Shown: in pieces, positions 10,617 through 21,612 of the stretch
Numbering within the stretch: position 1 is the stretch's first letter
How the letters are laid out: each line of letters starts with the position of its first letter
Assembly (NCBI GenBank): GCA_023014365.1
Contig: JAEBUN010000053.1
Coordinates: forward strand, 124,001-188,000
Source of the DNA: Lepiota brunneoincarnata
Taxonomy: Eukaryota; Basidiomycota; Agaricomycetes; Agaricales; Agaricaceae
Length of the DNA: 64,000 bases
Reading direction: 5' to 3'
The notes under the pieces: generated by a model
Told to the model about the DNA's origin: nothing
Database searches by the model: none
The model's input: only the letters and a program-made list of their open reading frames with translations
Translations under genes and position numbers: made by a program

Positions 10617-12277
10617 ATGCCCACCCACACATACATTCACCTCTTGTTTCTTACCATTCTAACTCTCGCCTCTGCCACGCAGCATCTCATCAACGTAACG
10701 GTCGAAAACACGGACCTCTCGATATCCTATTGGCCTCCCACAGCATGGCACCGAATCACCAACAAGGGAGGCTCTCACGGCGGGCTCGACCTATCACTGT
10801 ACCCCGGCTGTGCATCCACGACGCACCGTGGCCTGCGTACGACAACTAGGACCACGCCAACGAACGCTGATCGAGGCGCCCATCCCGATTTGCAATTTGA
10901 TCATCCAATAACACTCCGGGTCAATTTCACTGGTGATTTCTTTTTTTTTTTTTGAATCTGGTCCCGAGGTATCACCTCGTTTGCTCAGATGTTGATGTTG
11001 GTTAGGTTCTGCCGTGTATGTGTTCGGCATCCTCTTCCCTGGAATGAACGCTTGCTCTATAATTGACGGTGAAATAAATCCTATCCGCCTCCCAGACTTG
11101 GCATGTTCCCCATATACCCCGATCATCTCATACCTCGGCCTCTCGAATGATGAGCACCAACTCGTCGTCACAGTTCCTCACGACTCTGCATTCCTCTTCG
11201 ACTACCTAATTTACACACGGCCGGCTTCGTTCTCATCGCTACGACCACGACTACCACCAAATAATGAATATCCACTAATAAAATACATTACAAGAAGCTC
11301 AAATGTGGCAGAAGACAAGTAAGTTCCCATCTTCTTCCTCGGTAAAACCCCATTCCGAACAGTCCTTATCCCCATTATTCCGGCTCTCCCTCGCTTTTAC
11401 AACTCCAAATCCAACTCCTCCCCTCTCACATGCACCTTTTAAAAACAGATCCACAAACACCCGGAAACATAACATCACAACATTCGCAGCCGCCATAGGC
11501 GGTAGTGTCGGCGCACTCAGCACCGTCGCACTTTGCCTTGCACTCAACATCATTCGGAGACGACGTCTCGCCGCCCAACGCGATTGTGAGGATGCTTCAT
11601 TCGGGGATAGGAGTGTTGGTGGTTGGGGAAGAGGAAGAGGAAGAAGAGCGTCGTCTCTGCACACAGACGCTTCCGAGGATTCGCCCACATCAGTTGTTGG
11701 GATGTCGGGTATGTATATGGTCGGTCCTGCGCCTTTTGTGCCGAGGTTTTTCCCTGGTACGGCTTTGCCTTTGCATGCGCCGGAGCCGCCGCCTCTGCTT
11801 GAACATCGTGTGCTAGTGCCGGCAGGTGATCAGGATCCGCCGCCGTATGTTTCTGTGACTACGTCATTGGTGGAAATGTCGAACCCTGCTGCTGTGACAC
11901 GAGGGGAGGGGAGGAGCCCGTCGAGTGCAGGGGATAATACTAATAATATAGTAGGGGCGCCCTATGCATATGCCGACTTTCCTCCGCCTACGCCGCCCCC
12001 ACCACATGTGATTTCGGCGGATCCAAACCACTTCGAGGAGTCGTTGGGACCAGTACCCGTACCAGGTCCAGCACCACCGCCGGGCCTGCCTCTTCCGTTT
12101 ACTGGAGATGACGTACAGAGTTCTGATGAAGATGGAAGCCGTCTTGGCTTGACGACTACGAGGGTAGGAGGAAGTCCATCGCCACTTGATCCTGTTCCTT
12201 CCGTGCCTGGACAAGACCTGGAATTTGAGGGTGGTGCCAGTGGAGGGTGTGAGGGTGTCGCACGCGAACAGCAATGA
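10617..12277 (+). CDS. Single-pass membrane protein with proline-rich tail
   Basis: A complete three-exon gene: 10617-10932, 11006-11318 and 11449-12277, all GT-AG and in frame, encoding 485 residues. A signal peptide (about 1-20) is followed by an ectodomain with potential N-glycosylation sites (NVT, NFT) and the block FTGSAVYVFG, formed exactly across the first splice. One membrane segment spans about 222-245 (AAAIGGSVGALSTVALCLAL) and is followed by the stop-transfer run RRRR. The cytosolic tail is long and disordered, with PPPY near residue 340 and a second proline cluster near 390. PPxY is a known ligand for WW domains, for example those of NEDD4-type ubiquitin ligases. Such receptor-like proteins are common in mushroom genomes, but I know of no assigned function. 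This is the only full copy among three in the array. Confidence 0.8.
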
Positions 12278-13070
12278 CGGGAACAAGAGCCCGTGTTGTA
12301 TTTTAGAGCCTAGTGTTGTTACTGTTAGGGAGACGAGGGCGGTGTGGGTTACTACCTGAGGAAGGTATGCCAGGGGCTCTCGGGCATTTATTGGACAATT
12401 GGCTTTTGACCCGTATTATGTTGCTATGTTGCCTGATTGTGCTAATTGCGAGTAGACTCGTCTACCTGGTCCTGTAGCATCTGGGTCCGGCCATTTGCTT
12501 GTATGTACTATGTGGCACCCCGCTAGCTCGTGTGGGATATCAGAAATTGAATAATATAGTGTAGAGCAAAATTCGGACCTTAGGCTTGAATATCAGGGTC
12601 GGCAGGAGGAAGAGGGCACAATTTTTCGGATAAACGGTGCCGTACGCTTACGCTGGGGAGGCCACCATGATTTCCAAATGCAGGTACTTCGTCATCGCAG
12701 TGCCTACATCCTGACAGTGCGTCCCTCTACATCCCTGGCTCCCTGTAAGTGGATCTGTTAACGCACAGCCATCTGCTGTTAACCAACGTTATCGAGGGTT
12801 TTACTCAGACAACAGACCAACGAATTCACGCATCACGAGAACCGACCCTCGGTGGCCTACATTGGCCAACAGCTTTTGAGCCACTGATCCATTGAGTGGC
12901 ATGGCTATGCTAGTCAAGTTGGTGGCGAAATGACATGCGTCAAAGGTTAGGAGGGCGTCCAAATTAGCTTTTTACCTGCGGATTTGCGTCGGGATCGTTT
13001 GCCATAAGAGATTAAGGTTGTGAACTCACTTTCCCCCAGAATCTGAGACCATTGCTGTACGCTCAGAATT
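12278..13070. other. Intergenic, start of a tandem duplication
   Basis: No gene is supported. From about 12370 the sequence matches 17150 onward (blocks near 12373/17151 and 12706/17431), which marks the 5' side of the duplicated membrane-protein segment. Confidence 0.6.
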
Positions 13071-16000
13071 ATGGCCACTCGCTTTGTTCCAGTGGGTAGT
13101 CCAAGTGACTGCTTTAGGGCACGAATAGTGCCTTTCAATAATACTACGTTGACTATCGACCCCGACGTTGGAGGCTTAGGTGTTGGCATCGCCAGTGAGC
13201 ATTTCATGCCTCGCTTCTACGTCCAACAATGAAATACTGACTGTACACAATATTGGGTTCAATATTTTGATCCGGTAGTATTCTATATCAATTCTGTGAC
13301 TCCACTTTCTCAGATTACTCCAGCTTTCCTTCTTGTGTGGCGGCGGAATGATCAGGACCTCCAATCTGCCAAAGCCATGTTGTTGCTGCAGGTCTATCCA
13401 ATCATCCTTGCAGCACTAGGGAGCATCGGTCACAATGCACCCAGCCGTGTCAAGGATCCACTCAGCCTTTTCGACGCTCAGTATGTACTGACGATCTGTC
13501 AGTCGCCCGTGACGGTCTACTTGGTCTTGTCAGGGTATCGCGAAGCCTTTGCCGAGATACGGACAATACACCATAAGTTTGATGGACTAGCATATCGCGA
13601 AAGGCTGCAGTTATTGCCCAGGCACCTCACAACCACAAAATGGTTTCTTAGGACACTGTTCATGATGTTATTCTTCCTATGGTTGGTCCTCAGCCTTGTC
13701 ACGGCCTTTTCGACCACGGCGTTCTCCGATAGCTATCACTGCAAGGGGGATGACACCCCGTAAATGGTTCAATTTTCAACTGACCACACTTTTTGCCGGT
13801 GCACTCGACGTCATGGGTCGGCGGGACCTATGGCCAGACCTTAAAGGAAGGGGTGGGCTCGGCCTGGCTGCCGTTCTCATCTTGTTATCCGTCGATTTCT
13901 ATTTTGGCAGACATTTTAGAGAAATAGTAGGTGAATGCCAACGACGAAGAAGCACCAGGAAGAATTGGCCACGAATCATCCAGTGGCTGCCTCTGCCAAT
14001 GGACTTGATTATCGCGACCTGGTATGTCTTTTGTTTCATGGGTAACCACTTTACCTGCTCATGGTTAATTCAGGGGTATCATTCGGCGTAGGCGTTTGAG
14101 CCAGCATTTTAGGTACAGTATGGGATGAGTGTCGAAAACGGAGAGAGGGCGCGGGAGAATTGGCCTCGAATCGTTGACTGGGTCCCTCTCCCATTGGATC
14201 TGATTATCGCCATCTGGTAAGCCTCAGACTGTAAATCATGATTGACAGCCCCCCCCCCCAACCAACTGTTTGTTCAGGGGTACAATTCGACGTAAGCATC
14301 CCTGGGTTTTTGTCGCAGTTGTCCTCTGCCTCCATTGGAACTGGATCTTGGTGTTACAAAATAGCGCTCAGGCTCTCTGCCCAGCACTATGAATTTTCCT
14401 ATGGACAGGTAAGATTGGACTCTGACCTATCAAACCATGCCACTCATTCGGAGTTCAGGCTGTTTCACTCTTCTCAGTCCTGCCTCCCCTCTTTGCAGTG
14501 ATGAGATTATTCCGTGAGATTATTGGTGATAATTGGGAGAGTCTGGATATCAAAGTGTTGGGTCAAAGAGAAAGGGCATAAAGTTGTGCTTCACATACGG
14601 CGTTATCTTTCCTTTCTTGGCCAGCCACGCCCATGTAATACGGACGTTCTCTCCGAGCCTTGGAGTGCCCGACAGTGGCTATCTGGTAGCCCCCAGCCCA
14701 TCTAACATAGACTTCTGCAAGCTTGAATTCTTACGTTTCTTTCTAGCCAGCTTGGTCTTCTCGATCGCCAATGGAGGGTTAGCAGCGTGGATGTTTTATT
14801 GTAAGCACAATCCATGTAGATCCGATGTACGTCCTATGCTCACTTGTGAATGATCTCAGACGTCAAAGCTGGATCTCAGCCAAATCCACGGATGCCTGTG
14901 AACTCTCCTCATCGCGTATGGAAGCCATTTTCCGTGACAAGTATTTTGTCTTCATTACCCCAACTCTCCCGTTGCTTAAACTTATGACCCCAGTGTACGC
15001 TTTCGCCAATATCGTCACTTGTGTCAACCTGGTGGTTCTTCTTCGCCTGTGGGACTACATCTTGCACATGGCGCAGAAAATTGGCCAAGACAATCGAGAT
15101 CGGTCTTTGTCCGTTTTCCGTAGGATGGGCACTATGATTCTCCTCTTCGTTCTTTTCCTCGTGATGTTCATACTGTGCACGGCACCGCTGTTTTCCCTGT
15201 TGGCGGCTTTACCGCTTGCCCAAGAGGTAAGGTTGTCACCGGCATCCAAATAGCTCAGTGGACTGACGGCACATGGACACACACAGGAGCAATGGTGTCA
15301 CCGATGTGACAAGTTTGCTAGTGAGATTATCCTGGAAGGAAAGGCGCTATCTAGGTGCCGAGTCGTCTGCACTATTTTACTCTGTGGATGAGGATCACAC
15401 CAGGCATTCCTATGCCAATTATTCGATGACATACAACAACGACTTGACATATGAGCTAAAGCTCTCCTCAACTGCTTCCCTCGTATCCGGTGCCATACTG
15501 CCAATTGCGAACCCAATTTCCCACGTTCGCTACGATCCTCGCAACAGCACCTTCCGCACGTGGTGTACCATAAGCACAAATGTCTCCCTTCCCCCTGAAA
15601 GGATTTGCGCTCGGGGCTCCTACAACGACTCTGGGACACTTTCCTTCCATATTCAATACACAGAAGGACCTTCTGAACTTGTCGGTCTAAAGGTGGAAAA
15701 CGGTGATTGGACATATCCGAACGATGCTCCGACTGTCAGTCTACGAGAAGTGGAACCCGATGGAAGTTTGGGAAATCTGATGCTTCTGAGTGCTATCACT
15801 AAACGAAACCACTGTGAAATCCTGAAGTTTTGTGCTTCGTCGACTGAACTTGGGCCCAAGGTGGTGATACCTCTAGGACGAATATCAGCTTCGCAAGACC
15901 TTTTTGCAGCGTACTGCACTCAACCGAGGTTGTATGAATTGTAGTTAATCCCCGAAGTCTGTTCCTGCAAGTGCCGATAGATTTGTTATATATACATGTC

Positions 16001-17120
16001 CACTGTATATGCTTGTCAAAGTGTAGGCGTTGAAGATCAATAGACTCGTGTTATATTGGGAATAATTATGTCGGGAGGGAGGACATGTACACATGCTGCT
16101 GACTCTCCCCTCCTCCTCCTCCTCCTCCCCCGCCCCACCACTTTTGTATTTAGATTTGGATCATGATGTACCAGCTCCATCAGTGGGCTCTCCATTCCCT
16201 CCTTCGGAGTATTTATGTACAGATTTCTGCTGGCTACAGTCCTAGCTTGATAACGACGTTGATGAGGCATCGGTCTTTGTCACACTCTCCTGTTCCGCCT
16301 GCTGGTGCCTGAACAGGACTTGCAGAAGATGATATTGACAGAAGATACAAGCCTGGTGTCGCACACAGGCAGCAGTGACAAGACACCGTTGTTGGAAACA
16401 TGGTGAGGGTAGTCCATTTGTCGCTTACTGCAAGGAGAGCATGCAGATTTGAGCATTGGGTACGAACGTCTAATTGATTCCTGATATTATGGCTATATAC
16501 TGTACAGTAACACTAATTGTGAGCTGGTTCCAGTATGCAGACTTGCTCCCCCTCCCTGTAACCGGTAGACAGCTATCCTCGACTACTTAGCGTCATCTAC
16601 AATGACATGTCACGTGTTACCGAGGTGGCAAGTGAGGGAGGGGACACAAACAACAAAAAATTGTGAAATTCTCACTGATAACAGGCACCGTGTCCTGCCC
16701 CCAGGACTTGTTAAACCTCTTTGTGAAAGGTTCCAGAATAAGCTCAGGCAGAGTCCAGCTCTGTCTCTCAACAGTAAATACTGCAATTTGATTTTTCAAA
16801 ATTTCGAACTTGGGGATCTCGCCGCTTTGGCGCTTAGACAATACATATTACATAAGGTGCTTGTTCCTGGTGACGTCTGTGTTATTCGAAACGCGAACGC
16901 GTTTCACCCCCTCGCGCCCCTTGTGTAGCACATCAGGGATAAAATAAAAAAAAAACAAAGAGCGGACCTCGAAATCGAGAGAAACGCCTGTTCCTGGAGG
17001 AGCAATCTCCCAATCGCCAGCACCGCATACAACAACACCCCTTCCCCTGCTTGACTGTTCATTCCGCAGGTAATGGGAGGGAATGTTCAAGACATTTCTA
17101 GTCATTAACGGCAACCCATC
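12370..17120. repeat. Tandem duplication, first copy
   Basis: This segment and 17150-21300 are collinear and in the same orientation, mostly over 90% alike by eye across coding, intron and flanking DNA. The first copy is longer because of two insertions. One is about 370 bases at 16550-16915. The other is an extra exon-like block at about 14085-14275. The pair places two copies of one membrane-protein gene head-to-tail. Confidence 0.8.
13071..15944 (+). pseudogene. Polytopic membrane protein, copy 1 (disrupted)
   Basis: The start MATRFVPVGSPSDCFRARIV and seven or more hydrophobic segments match copy 2 at 17779. Compared with copy 2, the first acceptor AG is lost near 13250. An extra G at about 13748 causes a stop after CKGDDTP. 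An extra base near 14367 shifts the frame. An extra exon-like block with a stop sits at 14085-14275. An extra A near 15341 shifts the last part. The C-terminal two thirds (15273-15944) is otherwise a clean frame encoding a non-membrane domain with several NxS/T sites, ending QPRLYEL. The family resembles multi-membrane proteins of unknown function in mushrooms. As written, no single full-length product is possible. Decay or base-calling errors could each explain this. Confidence 0.6.
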
Positions 17121-17778
17121 CTGACAGTGCATCCCTGTGCATCACCAGGGGCTCGGGCATTGATCGGACAGTTGGTTTTTGACCCGTGTTACGCTGCTGT
17201 GTTGTACAATTGTGCTAATTGCGAGTGAGCAGACTCATCCATCTTGTCCGTAGTAGCTGGTCAGACTATTCGCTTGTACTATGTGATACCCCGTTAGCTT
17301 GTGCGGGATACCAGAAATCGAATAATATAGTGCAGAGCGAAATTCGGATCTTTCGGCCAGGGTGGTGCCGTACAAAACTACCATTGTTTGCTGGTGCATA
17401 GTGCTTACGCCAGCCGTCATCGCGGTGCCTACATCATGACAGTGCGTCCCTGGGTCCCTGCAAGTTGATCCATTAACGCATAGCCGTCTGCTGTTAATTG
17501 ATGTTATCGAGGCGTTTACTAGGCAACAGAACAACCAATTTACACGTGTCGAGCACTGACTCTTCGTGGCCTGCGCCGACCAACATTCTTTGAACCACTG
17601 ACCCATTGGGCAGCATGGCTGTGCTGATGGTGAGATGACATGCATCAAGGGTTAGAAGGCCGCCCCAAACTAGTTTTTTACATGCGGGTTGCTGGCATCG
17701 GGTTCGTTTGTCGTAAGACATAAGAGATGTATTTATTTTCGCTCAGAATCTGGGACCATTGCTTCTACGCTCAGAATT
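15945..17778. other. Intergenic between duplicate membrane genes
   Basis: 16040-16520 matches 20560-21000 and 16920-17100 matches 21050-21240. The block 16550-16915 is unique to this copy. It contains a 108-codon frame with no recognisable domain and is flanked by C-rich tracts. A (CCT)n run lies at about 16109-16130. No gene is supported. Confidence 0.5.
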
Positions 17779-20700
17779 ATGGCCGCTCGCTTTGTTCCAG
17801 TAGGTAGTCCGAGTGACTGCTTTAGGGCACGAATAATGCCTTTCAACAAAGATATGTTGACTATCAACCCCGACGTTGGAGGCTTAGGTGTTGGCATCGC
17901 CAGTGAGCATTTCATGCCTCGCTTCTACGTCCAACGATGAAATACTGACTGTTTACAGATATTGGGTTCAATGTTTTGATCCGTTAGTATTCTATATCAC
18001 TTCTGCGATTCCACTTTCTCAGATTACTCCAGCTTTCCTTCTCGTGTGGCGGCGGAATGATCAGGACCTCCAATCTGCCAAAGCCATGTTGTTGCTGCAG
18101 GTCTATCCGATCATCCTTGCAGCCCTAGGGAGCATCGGTGGCAACGCACCCAGCCATGTCGAAAATTCACTCAGCCTTTTCGACGCCCAGTATGTGCTGA
18201 CGATCTGTCAGTCGCCTGTGATGGTCTACTTGGTCTTGTCCGGGTATCGTGAAGCCTTTGCCGAGATACGGACAATACAGCATAAGCTTGATGGACTAAC
18301 ATATCGCGAGAGGCTGCAATTATTGCTCAGGCACCTCACAACCATAAAATGGTTTCTCCGGACACTATTCATGATGTTATTCTTCCTATGGTTGGCCCTC
18401 AGCCTTGTGACGGCCTTTTCGACCACAGCGTTCTCCGACAGTTATTACTGCAAGGGGATGACACCCCGTAGATGGTTCGATTTCCAGGTGACCACACTTT
18501 TTGCTGGTGCACTCGACGTCATGGGTCGGCGGGACCTATGGCCAGACCTCAAGGGGAGGGGTGGGCTCGGGCTGGCTGCCCTTCTCATCTTGTTATCAGT
18601 CTATTTCTACTTTGGCAGACATTTTGGAGAAATAATAGGTAAATGTCAGCAACGAAGAGGTGCCAGGGAGAATTGGCCACGAACCACCCGGTGGCTGCCT
18701 CTGCCCATGGACTTGATTATTGCGACTTGGTATGTCTTATGTTTCATGCATAACCACCTTTCCTGCTCACGGTTAAATCAGGGGTATAATTCGACGTAAG
18801 CATCCCTGGGTTTTGGTTGCAGTTGTCCTCTGCCTCCATTGGAACTGGATCTTGGTGTTACAAAATGCGCTCAGGCTCTCCGCCCAGCACTATGAATTTT
18901 CCTACGGACAGGTAAGATTGGACTCTGACCTACCGAACCATATCACTCATTCGGAATTCAGGCTGTTGCACTCTTTTCAGTCCTGCCCCCCCTCTTTGCA
19001 GTGATGAGACTATTCCGCGAGATGCTCGATGAGAATTGGGAGAGTCTGGATATCAAGCGTTGGGTCAAAGAGAAGGGGCGCAGAGTTGTGCTTCACATAC
19101 GGCGTTATCTTTCCTTCCTTGGCCGGCCGCGCCCACGTAATACAGACGTTCTCTCCGAGCCTTGGAGTGCCCGACAGTGGCTATCTGGTAGCCCCCCCCC
19201 CCTCTAACATAGACTTCTGCGAGCTTGACTTCTTACGTTTCTTTCCAGCCAGCTTGGTCTTCTCGATCGTCAATGGAGGATTGGCAGCATGGATGTTTTA
19301 TTGTAAGCGTAATCCATGTAGATCCGGTGTACGTCCCATGCTCACTTGTGAATGATCCCAGATGTCAAAGCAGGATCTCAGCCAAATCCACGGATGCCTG
19401 TGAACTCTCCTCATCGCGTATGGAAGCCATTTTCCGTGACAAGTATTTTGTCTTCATTACCCCAACTCTCCCGTTGCTTAAACTTACTGACTCTAGTGTA
19501 TGTTTTCGCCAATATCGTCACTTGTGTCAACCTGGTGGTTCTTACTTCGCCTGTGGGACTACCTCTTGCACATGGTGCGGAAAATAGGCCAAAACAATAA
19601 AGATCGGTCCTTTGTCCTTTTTCCGTGGGATGGGCACCATGATTCTCCTTTTCATTCTTTTCCTCGTGACATTCGTACTATGCACGGCTGCCGCATTTTT
19701 TCCCCATTGGCGGCTTTACCGCTCGCCCAAGAAGGTAAGCTTCTTGCTGGTGCCCAAATAAGTAGCTCAGTGGGCTGACGGCACATGGACACACACAGGA
19801 GCAATGGTGTCACCGATGTGACAAGTTCGCTAGTGAGATTATCTTGGAAGGAAGGCGCTATCTTGGTGCCGAGTCGTCTGCACTATTTTACTCTGTGGAT
19901 GAGGGATCACACCAGGCATTCCTATGCCAATTATTCGATGGACATACAACAACGACTTGACATATGAGCTCAAGCTCTCCTCAACTGCTTCCCTCGTATC
20001 CGGTACCATACCGCCAATTGAAAACCCGATTTCCCGCGTTCGCTACGATCCTCGCAACAAGCACCCTCCTCGCGTGGTGCACCACAAGCACAAATGTCTC
20101 CCTTCTCCCCGAAAGGATTTGTGCTCGAGGCTCCTACAATGACTCCGGGACACTTTCCTTCCATATTCAATACATAGAAGGATCTTCCGAACTTGTCGAT
20201 CTAAAGGTGGAAAACAATGATTGGGAGTACCCGAACGATGCTCCGACTGTCAGTCTACGAGAAGCGGAACCCGATGGAAGTTTGGGAAATCTGACGCTTC
20301 TGAGTGCTATCACTAAACGAAATCACTGCGAAATCTTGAAGCTTTGTGCTTCGTCGACTGAACTGGGGCCCAAGATGGTGATACCTCTAGGACGAATACT
20401 AGCTTCACAAGACTTTTTCGCAGCGTACTGCACCCAGCCGAGGTTGTATGAGTTGTAGTTAAATATCATAGCCCGTTCCTGTAATTGCCAATAGATTTGT
20501 TACATATACACGTCCAGCGCAGGATGCTCGGGCAGGTGGGGGCGTTGAGAATCGATGGACTCGGGTTACATTGAGAATATATATGTCAGGAGGGAGGACA
20601 TGTACATACGCAAGCCGATTTTCCTCCGCATATCCTCCTCCTCTGCTTCCGCCACTTTCGGATGTAAATTGGGAAGCCATCAGGACTGATACCAGTCCCA

Positions 20701-21300
20701 TTGTGTGATCTCCATTCCCTCCTGGAGATATGTATAAATAAACCTTTGCTGGCTACAGTCCTAGCTTGATGGCGACGCTGATGAGGCATTGGTCTTCGTC
20801 ACACTCTCCTGTTTCGCCTGCTGATGACTGGACAGGACTCGGAGAAGACAACATTAACAGAGGGTACAAGATGCTGTTGTTGGGGGGTAGTACGTTGATC
20901 GCTCACTGAGGGGAAAACATGCGGATTTGAGCATTGAACATGAACACCTAATTGTTTCCTGATATTATGGCTATGCACTGTACAGCAGCACTAATTGTGA
21001 GCTGGTCTCAACATACAAACTTACCCCGCCCCCCCGCCCCCCTCGCTCCCTTCGTATGGCACGTCAGGGATCAAATCATGAAGAGCGGACCTCGGAACTG
21101 AGAAACATGCCTGTTCCCAGAGGAGGAATCTCCCAATCGACGGCACCGCACACAACAACATCTCCCCCCCCCCTTTGCTTGACTGTTTCATTCCGCAGGC
21201 AATGGGGGAGGGAATGTTCAAGACTTTGCTAGTTATCACCGGTAATTCAATAATGCATAATGAATAACTGCACTGCAATGTCTGCATCCTGCGTTCTGAC
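17150..21300. repeat. Tandem duplication, second copy
   Basis: Second member of the pair that begins at 12370. Its right edge lies before 21331, where matching sequence ends. Confidence 0.75.
17779..20458 (+). pseudogene. Polytopic membrane protein, copy 2 (disrupted 3' half)
   Basis: Starts MAARFVPVGSPSDCFRARIM. The N-terminal half is clean. A frame from about 17957 to 18729 encodes successive membrane segments such as LVFYITSAIPLSQITPAFLL, AKAMLLLQVYPIILAALGSI and FLRTLFMMLFFLWLALSL, then splices at GTATGT (about 18730) to a further hydrophobic segment, RKHPWVLVAVVLCLHWNWIL. Beyond about 19480 it has one-base differences from copy 1 (near 19487, 19535, 19604, 19905, 19940 and 20060) that break the frame, although its EQWCHRCDKFASEI exon start reads further than in copy 1. 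So the two copies are damaged mostly in opposite halves. At least seven membrane segments are predicted. Function unknown. The first intron also does not join in frame with the visible consensus sites. Confidence 0.6.
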
Positions 21301-21330
21301 AGATCTATCAACCTAGGCACCGGAACTAAT

Positions 21331-21612
21331 ATGTTCCAACAGCCGCCTGCTGCTGTTGATGACTATCATCCCTGGAGTCTGTATTCGTCTGCGTTGGAAG
21401 TGATAGCGCCTATATATAGAATTGCGCATTACATTCTGAGGTGGTATGACAAGATGAGTGTCAACATAAGGTACCATCCCTCGCTCTTATGGTTGTCCTT
21501 GTCTCCCTCTTTTTCTATCTTTACCGGGCCAGCGGATATAGTGTACTTGGGGGGAAGAGGGGAACAGACGGCGGTCAAAAGTGGGGATGGGGCTAAGTCC
21601 TCAAACAGTTAG
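21331..21612 (+). CDS. Unrecognised short frame after the duplication
   Basis: A 93-codon frame starting MFQQPPAAVDDYHPWSLYSS, followed by an amphipathic or hydrophobic stretch (VIAPIYRIAHYIL). A GT at about 21471 (ATAAGGTACC) could end a first exon, but I see no convincing continuation. It could be the 5' exon of a lost membrane-protein gene or chance coding. No function can be given. Confidence 0.25.
   Translation: MFQQPPAAVDDYHPWSLYSSALEVIAPIYRIAHYILRWYDKMSVNIRYHPSLLWLSLSPSFSIFTGPADIVYLGGRGEQTAVKSGDGAKSSNS

Larger units (their letters stand above)
1..10870. repeat. Four-unit tandem array carrying a small gene pair
   Basis: Long stretches recur in the same order and orientation four times. 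One anchor is a TATATAA box on the minus strand at 880, 3382, 6265 and 9401, so the units are spaced about 2.5, 2.9 and 3.1 kb apart. Other shared blocks lie at 1/5451/8578 (3' side of the minus gene), 1790/5130/8260 and 4430/7343. The last two units are the most alike. 6610-7280 matches 10208-10870, while 9770-10200 is inserted only in the last unit and 7550-7750 only in the third. Each unit carries a minus-strand Lys-rich gene and, further right, sequence of a plus-strand secreted/membrane gene. The first unit is cut by the window edge. I infer local tandem duplication followed by patchy divergence. Confidence 0.85.

Noticed and set aside
11864..12286. 140-codon minus frame opposite the membrane-protein tail
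   Set aside because: It mirrors the proline-rich tail of the complete plus-strand gene, which is supported by three in-frame exons.
16602..16928. 108-codon frame in the block unique to the first duplicate
   Set aside because: No domain, no splice support, absent from the second duplicate. More likely an insertion of non-coding DNA.
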